A stretch of DNA of 64,000 bases, from the NCBI GenBank assembly GCA_944989445.1, contig CALYLW010000137.1, positions 440,134-504,133 on the forward strand. Direction: 5' to 3'. A model generated the notes under the pieces. The model was not told where the DNA came from and did no database searches. It saw only the letters and a program-made list of their open reading frames with translations. Shown one piece after another: positions 58,031 through 64,000 of this stretch. This DNA comes from Ampullaceana balthica. Its lineage: Eukaryota > Mollusca > Gastropoda > Lymnaeidae. The translations under genes were made by a program, and so were the position numbers. How positions within the stretch are numbered: position 1 is the first letter of the stretch; each line of letters starts with the position of its first letter.

Positions 58031-60872
58031 CTAGCAGACCCGTCGCGCGTTGCAACGATCTCAGTAAAAATGAATAAATTTAAAGTAATCAATGAGTGGT
58101 ATGTTTAAAAACAATTCTGAAGAAACCTTCGTGGAAGTGTGAAAAAAATTTCCAAGTTTCATAGCAAACGGATAAATAAATTAATAATTAAATAGCGTAC
58201 AAAAGAAGAAGTGATATTAAGGCCCCGGCCCCAAAATGAGTGATAATATAGTTTTAATTGCCACTGTACTCAAGCTATATTCCTCAATATCGTGTAAAAT
58301 TGAATAGGTAATGCAATGATTAAAGTTCAGTAAAAAGACTTTGGGCCCCCAGCTCCAAAGGAATGGAAATTAAGAGTTCAGTGCCCTAAAGTAATATAGG
58401 CTCTTAAGTTTGTATATTCTAAGTTTGGTCAAAATCCAGTTATTTACTCATTATCTAACGCTTAAACTACTTTTTATATACCTAAAATAGGGGGAAAATA
58501 ACATTAAGTTGCCCACGGCCCATTCGGTGCAAGAGGTCAATTTAAAAAACCTGTTCATTTTAGTTCATTTTTATTGTGGCTATATTTCTCAAGATCTTTA
58601 AACAGTAAATAGGAAAAATATCTTAAACATATATGAAAAAAGACATTTGAGGCCCCCGGCCCCGAAGATATTGGCATTAGAAGTTCAGTGTCTATAATAT
58701 TTTAATATAGGCTACCAAGTTTTTGTATGCAAAGTTTGGTGAAGATCTATTCATTTACTAAGTAGCTAACGTAGAAACTAATTTTTATATAGCTCATTTA
58801 AGCAAAACATGGCATTATGGGCCCCGGCGCCCCATGAGTGTTAAATTTCGAAAAAAGTTGCCAGTTATCATCCCGAGAGCATACTAAACAGTCTCAAAAA
58901 GGTTCATGACGATCGGGTCAATGGTTTAGTCAGCTATAAAGGACATGCACACACACACAGACACACAGAGACATATTTTGATTTTTATAAATATAGATAT
59001 AGTGAAATAAAACGACATAAAGGGGGTCCGGGCCTATTCGGTGTGAGATGTCAATTTCAAAAACCTTTTCATTTTAATTCAATTTCATCAGGGATATATT
59101 TATTAAGATTGTTAAAATATGAATGGAAAAATATCTTAAACCTATATGAAAAAAGAAATTGGGGCCCCCGGCCCCGAAGAAAACGACATAAAAATTTCAG
59201 AACATTTAAGTATTTTAATATGGGCTACCAAGTTTTTGGATACAAAGTTTGGTTAAGATCCAATCATTTACTCTGTAGCTAACGCATAAACTATTTTTTT
59301 TATCAAGCTCGTATAAGCAAAAAACGAGATTAAGGGCCCCAGGGCCCAATTATTGCAAGAAATAAAGTGCGAAACATCTGTTCATTTAAATAAATTTCAA
59401 AATACATACATTTATTTATATTTCTCAATATTGTTAAAAATTCGATTGGACGATAAAATATTAAACATTTACTAAAATAGACAGCTTGGGCCCCCTGCCT
59501 CGTGGGAATGAAAATTAGGAGTTCAGTGCCCTATCGTAATAAAATATAGACCCTTGATTTTTTTATATACTAAAATGGGTCAAGATACATTAATTTTCTC
59601 AGTATTTTAATCTAATACTAATTTTCATACAGCTAATATAAGTGGGAAAAAACGACATTTAGGGGCCCCTGGGCCCATTCGGTGAAAGAAGTAAATTTCA
59701 AAAACTTTTTCATTTTAATTAAGTTTCCTCATAGATATATCAGGGGATACGGTGGTCAAGTGGCAGCACGCTCGACTGGCGTACCGATGGTCACGGGTTC
59801 GAATCCATGGGAAACCATGGATTTGTTCCCGGGGCCTAGGGCGTCCCCGAGTCCACCCAGCTTCGAGTGGGTACCTAACGCATAGTTAGGGAAATAAAAG
59901 GCGGCTGGGTAATGCGTGGAACCCTTATAGCCGTGGCATGTGAACGCTGCATCACTTGCCAAAATCAACTGCTGCCTTGCAGATGGTCTTGGCTGACCAA
60001 AGGCTATGGAAGCACATCCAGAAAAAACAGCAGGCTGAAGTCGGAGACCACGGGCCAATTGGCGCAAAACTCGTCGGCACGCAATACTCAAATTGAGAAC
60101 GAAGAAGAAGAAGAAGATAGGTATATTCCTCAAGGTCCTGAAAAATTGAATGGGGGAAAATACATGAAACATATACGAAGAAAAGACATTTGGGACCCCT
60201 GGCCCCGTAGGAGTGGACATTTGAAATTATGTTATAGTATTTTAATATGGGCTAACAAGTTTCTGTATTCAAATTTTGGTTAAGATCCATTCATTTACTC
60301 AGTATCTAACGCATAAACTAATTTTTATATATCTTATATAAGCAAAAAAAGACATTAAGGGCCCGGGGCCCATTCAGTGCAAGATATAAAGTTCAAAACA
60401 CCTCTTCATTTCATTTTGTATAATAATGGATACATGTGTCATTATTTGTCAAGATTGTTAATGACTGAATGGTGAATAAAATCTTAAACGTTTAGGAAAT
60501 GTGAATTTTTGGGCCCCCAGCCCCAAAGGAATGACTTATAGGAGTTCAGTGCCCTATGGTATTTTAATATTGGCTATCAAGTTGTTAAACAAAAAGTTTG
60601 GTTAAGATCCAACAATTTACACAGTAGCTAGCGCTTAAACTAATTTTAATATAGCTCATATAAGCAACAAATGACACTATGGGCCCCCGGTGCCCCATGA
60701 GTGTTAAATTTAGAAAAAAAAGTTGACAGTTACCATCCCAGGTGGGTACTCAACATTCTCCAAAAATTTCATGACGATCGGATGAATCGTTTAGTCAGCT
60801 ATAAAGGACATGCACACACACACACACACACATACACACACACAGACATACTTTGATTTTTATATATATAGA
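58031..60872 (-). mobile_element. Helitron (non-autonomous), A^T insertion
   Basis: On the minus strand it starts TCTATATATATAAAAATCAA and ends CGACGGGTCTGCTAG. The 5' TC, the 3' CTAG, insertion between A and T, and no target duplication are the Helitron rules. A CGTTGCAACG palindrome lies just inside the 3' end. The undisturbed site (AAATAA A|T GATTT) is preserved in hAT copy A at 44363/44364. The interior consists of about six diverged units of about 300-330 bp with GGGCCCC tracts and TTTGGT-AAGATCCA motifs (near 58375, 58690, 59195, 59520, 60215, 60540). A second 5' end lies at 58996-58997. No Rep/helicase coding seen. Confidence 0.83.
59741..60116 (+). mobile_element. tRNA-derived SINE with (GAA)n tail
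   Basis: tRNA-like head: box A TGGTCAAGTGGCAGCACG and box B GGGTTCGAATCC (59806-59817). The central block AAATAAAAGGCGGCTGGG is shared with the SINE at 16264. Ends in (GAA)n. 10-bp target duplications ATAGATATAT (59731-59740) and ATAGGTATAT (60117-60126), one mismatch. Nested in the Helitron. Confidence 0.87.
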
Positions 60873-61048
60873 TGATTTAATTATATTTTTTACAAACAAA
60901 TTGTGTACATTAGTATGTAAACATATTATTTATACATTTATTGTCCTAACTTTCATAGTAGAAAAACCGTGTATTATGCTATCAAAATTTAAATAATTTG
61001 TTATATTTTGTTCTATGGATAATATTGCAAGATGTTGTAGTCTTAAAT

Positions 61049-61328
61049 CAAGGGTCGGGAAACTTTTTGTCTGAGAGAGCCATACATTATTTTTAAAACT
61101 AAAAATTCAAGTAAATGTGTGCATTGTGTGTAATTTCAACACTAAGAGTACCATAATTATGTCTCTTAATTCTTTTTAATATCATTGTTATGCTGTTTAT
61201 TGTTTATGCCATTCAAAGGAATCTGAATAAACGTTTTTTTAAAGAATAGTAGAACATTTGTCTGAGAGCCAGATGCAGCCATCAATAGAGCCACATCTGG
61301 CTCGCGAGCCATGGTTTCCCAACCCCTG
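61049..61328. mobile_element. hAT MITE with perfect 8-bp TSD
   Basis: Ends CAAGGGTCGGGAAACTTTTT and GGTTTCCCAACCCCTG. Identical flanks TCTTAAAT (61041-61048, 61329-61336). The single TCTTAAAT of the empty site is present in copies A (44526) and B (55481). Contains inverted GAGAGCCA / TGGCTCGC motifs. Confidence 0.9.
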
Positions 61329-61403
61329 TCTTAAATCATGCACTCATTGGGGAACGAAGATAATTTTTATCAACTTCAGTTTGGAGAAGCTCCTTTCACA
61401 ACT

Positions 61404-61565
61404 TTTTTATTATTTTTTTTTAAAAAAAAATATATATTTTAGTCCCATAACCTCGTGGTCGTTATAACCTCGTAGTCGTAGGGGATTCTAATGTTTTCAT
61501 TAGAACATTCTCAGGCTTGATAGACCTGGTGGCGCCCATCCCTCTCCAGGTCAGCGGAGGACTTT
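61404..61565 (-). mobile_element. Short retroposon with A-rich tail and 11-bp TSD
   Basis: 162-bp insertion with identical flanks CTTTCACAACT (61393-61403, 61566-61576). On the minus strand it ends in an A-rich tail. The empty site is in copy A at about 44586. Family not recognised; probably a 5'-truncated LINE or SINE. Confidence 0.75.
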
Positions 61566-63493
61566 CTTTCACAACTAGCGACACTGATAACAATAATTGT
61601 TATAAAAATTCTTAGAATACAAAATACACAAAAAAGTGTGCAATGAAAACAATATATTTAAGCTTTATTTATAAACTACTACGACAAGCGGGCCTTTTCC
61701 TCCATTTTTTCAACGCAATGTCTCTTTTTGTAGTATAGGTACAGCCACAAAACCTGGATCATTTTTCTTTCATTATGGAACTGTTCTTTATCAATGTCAA
61801 TAAAAATCATTTATTTGACATTCAATTTCTTCACTTAGTAGGTTACATGCGATTATACACGAATATTTTCTTACATGGACATGCAACTGATCAAAGAGCT
61901 ATTTTAATTCCTTTATAATTCGATCCATGGATTAAAACATTTCTCGTTGTACTTCATGTTCTAAAGATAGGACCACGTCTTGTGAATTTTCCCCACTCAG
62001 ATGTTTTTCCCTTTCAACTTGGCGTTTCCTTTATATTCTACAAAGTAAATAAACGATTCTACAACTTTAACTTCGCCAACATCAATAACTACGTATCTTT
62101 TAATTTGACTAGTTTAATATTTGTGGGAAATATCTGGAGAGCTGTCAAATATCATGCACAATTTTTTAGCTTGCTTTATTTGGTCCATTATTGTTTTTCT
62201 TGCTGCACTTCTCAATAGGTCTATGAATTCATTTTGAATCATTTTCCACAGATAGGAGACACTATATTTATTACCCATCTTAATCTTAAATGTTCACATA
62301 ATACTGGGTCGTACTTGGCCAACAAGTCCAAAAGCTCTAGAAAATGTCCTATATTTTCAATTGAATTGATGTCTTCCTCATGAATACTTTCACGATGACC
62401 TCTCAACACCAAATTTTGTTTTGATAAGAATCTAATTATATCAAGTATTGTGAGAATTTTCTTTCATTTTTTCATATTTCTTTATCAATATTCTGTTGTT
62501 GAAGATTATCAAAAGTTGCACCATGTCCAATTCTTATTTCTAATTCCTTCCGTTGGGAAAATGATCGAATCTGCAGTAGATTCAACTCGTGTTGACTTAT
62601 TCAGTAGTCTCAACGCGTGTTGACTTATTTTGAGATTACATTTCCACTATTTGTTAAAACTATTTTCCGTGTTAAAATTTGATTGGAAAAAATCATCAAA
62701 CAGTTGACAGCAAAACAATATATCATTTTCTTCAATGGTGAATACACAATCCACGATCTTAACAAATTTTCACCATTATGCAAAATTTGGGAAAAAAACA
62801 ACAGTCGCGATTAATCTTTCTTGTGAAAAATCGTAATAATTTTCACTAAAATAGACTAATTCCAACTATCTAAACATTACTTTAATAGGATATGCTAAAA
62901 AATGTTAGTGAATAAACGCATTTTAATGAAACACACACATTTTGTTTGTGCAACTTTAATGAAGAAAAAAAAACGAATTTTTAAAAAAATAAAAATAAAT
63001 TACCTTAGAATAATTTTCTGAAACTTAAGCAGTAATATAAATTACTACTTGCAAGTTAAACACAATATTTGAACCACAATGCCATGTAGGTACTTTTTCG
63101 CGTATCACTCTGTGCATGTCGAAAATCCACGCAATAACCGTCGCGGCGATATTAATAGTATATTCGGTCCAGCAGAGATGTGTTCTTTGTGTTGTTTTCT
63201 TATAAAAAGCGTCATCTGTGATGTATACCGCTTAATTTTCAAAACAATTTTTAAACGATTTTAAATTTTAACGGTTATGCGTTAGTTATAACAAACAGTA
63301 TGTAATAAAAAAAATGTCTTGAGGATCCGTTAATTACGACTCGAAAGTACGAAAATTTTATTTTCACCCTGGTTTTCCTCTTTCAAAAGAAAAAGGGCGG
63401 TTGTCCGAAAGGGCTGTACTTTTCAAATGCCGCCCCCAAATCATGTGCCGCCCGGGGCGGACCGCCCCCACTGCCCCCCTGGCTACGCCACTG

Positions 63494-64000
63494 ATTTATT
63501 TGTTTCTTTTTCTTTGTTAAGGGCGCCTACCATGCCCACCTTGTTCAAAAGGCCCCTAACTTGTCCTTGTATGATAAATACATAATATTAAAATTTCTTA
63601 AATGTACACAAAGTATTTAATTTTAAAAAATTTAATTTTTTTATGTCAAAAGCCCATGTAACTTATCCCTGTATGATAAATACGAAATATTCCTGAAATG
63701 TAAACAAATTATGTATATACTATAGGTTGTGATGCGGCGTCCACTTTTATTTAGGGCGCTTACAGCGCCCACTTTTTTCAAAAGCCCAACAAACTTGTCC
63801 TTGTATGATAGATACGTAGATCTAATATTAAACTACCTTAAATGTACACAAAGTAATTTAAAATAGAGGTTGTATTTTTTACAGTGCTAATCACCACACG
63901 ATTTTTAAAACTAATTTTAGAGAGCAGCGCACCAAATTACTGCACAAAAAATAACTATTTGAGTCAATCAGCACTGCTTACAACACAACATTTTTAAAAA
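63494..64000. repeat. Three direct repeats of ~115 bp
   Basis: ACTTGTCCTTGTATGATAAA-type segments occur at about 63559, 63660 and 63793, each followed by AAATGTACACAAAGTAxTT-like sequence. GGGCGC boxes precede two of them. Non-coding; the family is unknown and continues to the window edge. Confidence 0.6.

Larger units (their letters stand above)
57661..63493 (-). pseudogene. ZMYM1-like hAT element, copy C (with four nested insertions)
   Basis: Termini CAGTGGCGTAGCTAGACCTT and GGCTACGCCACTG. The least-deleted copy: on the minus strand, blocks IIRFLSKQNLVLRGHRESIH and NIGHFLELLDLLAKYDPVLC plus EHLRLRW (about 62460-62260) identify a ZMYM1-like (DUF4371-type) transposase. It is interrupted by a Helitron (58031-60872, itself holding a SINE), a hAT MITE (61049-61328) and a retroposon (61404-61565). 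The right flank ATTTATTT does not match its own left flank. Confidence 0.78.

Noticed and set aside
59756..59830. Possible true tRNA gene
   Set aside because: Box A and B are present but no convincing acceptor or anticodon stem closes, and the sequence continues into a SINE body.
59756..60283. Overlapping 154- and 123-codon open frames on opposite strands
   Set aside because: They cover a SINE with tRNA-like boxes, target duplications and a (GAA)n tail; the acidic run EEEEED is the GAA tail translated.
63494..64000. 5' continuation of the LINE interrupted at 54565
   Set aside because: The first few codons could join (a Lys-rich run then INSKYY), but the sequence soon hits a stop and turns into unrelated direct repeats.

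Overview
This 64 kb window is eukaryotic, AT-rich and very dense in transposons. It has spliced genes with GT-AG introns, tRNA-derived SINEs, LINEs, a Helitron and many hAT-type insertions. The gene and repeat content suggests an invertebrate metazoan. A mollusc is my best guess, but the sequence does not prove it.

Three conserved host genes are present. (1) DTWD1, the tRNA acp3U writer of the DTW-domain family, lies on + from the left edge to 10767. Three coding exons are visible; the 5' part lies outside the window, and both introns are full of transposons. (2) NOC2/NOC2L, a nucleolar pre-60S ribosome-assembly factor, lies on - at 13290-15773 as one uninterrupted exon. (3) Erlin (ERLIN1/2), an ER-membrane SPFH protein of the ERAD pathway, lies on + at 27133-39605. 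I reconstructed it as 12 coding exons (996 nt, 331 aa plus stop, close to the roughly 340 aa of vertebrate erlins), including a 23-nt exon.

The rest is mobile DNA. DTWD1 introns (98-10525) hold two hAT insertions with perfect 8-bp target duplications, a ZMYM1-like hAT fossil and a head-to-tail array of about 450-bp units. The interval 16-26 kb holds SINEs, a second array, a crossed inverted repeat, a ZBED5-like hAT fossil split by a Harbinger-type MITE, and LINE ends. Erlin intron 9 carries a TA-flanked pogo-like element into which a hAT element with an intact 781-aa transposase ORF has inserted. From 43 to 64 kb there are no host genes: a minisatellite with higher-order structure, three related ZMYM1-like hAT copies with reciprocal insertions, an intact GC-rich LINE (1366-codon ORF with endonuclease, reverse transcriptase, RNase H and a zinc knuckle), and a Helitron.

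The three host genes act in separate processes (tRNA modification, ribosome assembly, ER quality control), and nothing in the layout suggests co-regulation. I found no RNA genes apart from tRNA-like SINE heads, no CRISPR array, and no convincing undescribed biological system. The most informative material is the nested transposon record: several insertions have their empty sites preserved in sister copies within the window, and three SINEs share modules with each other or a 3' tail with a LINE.
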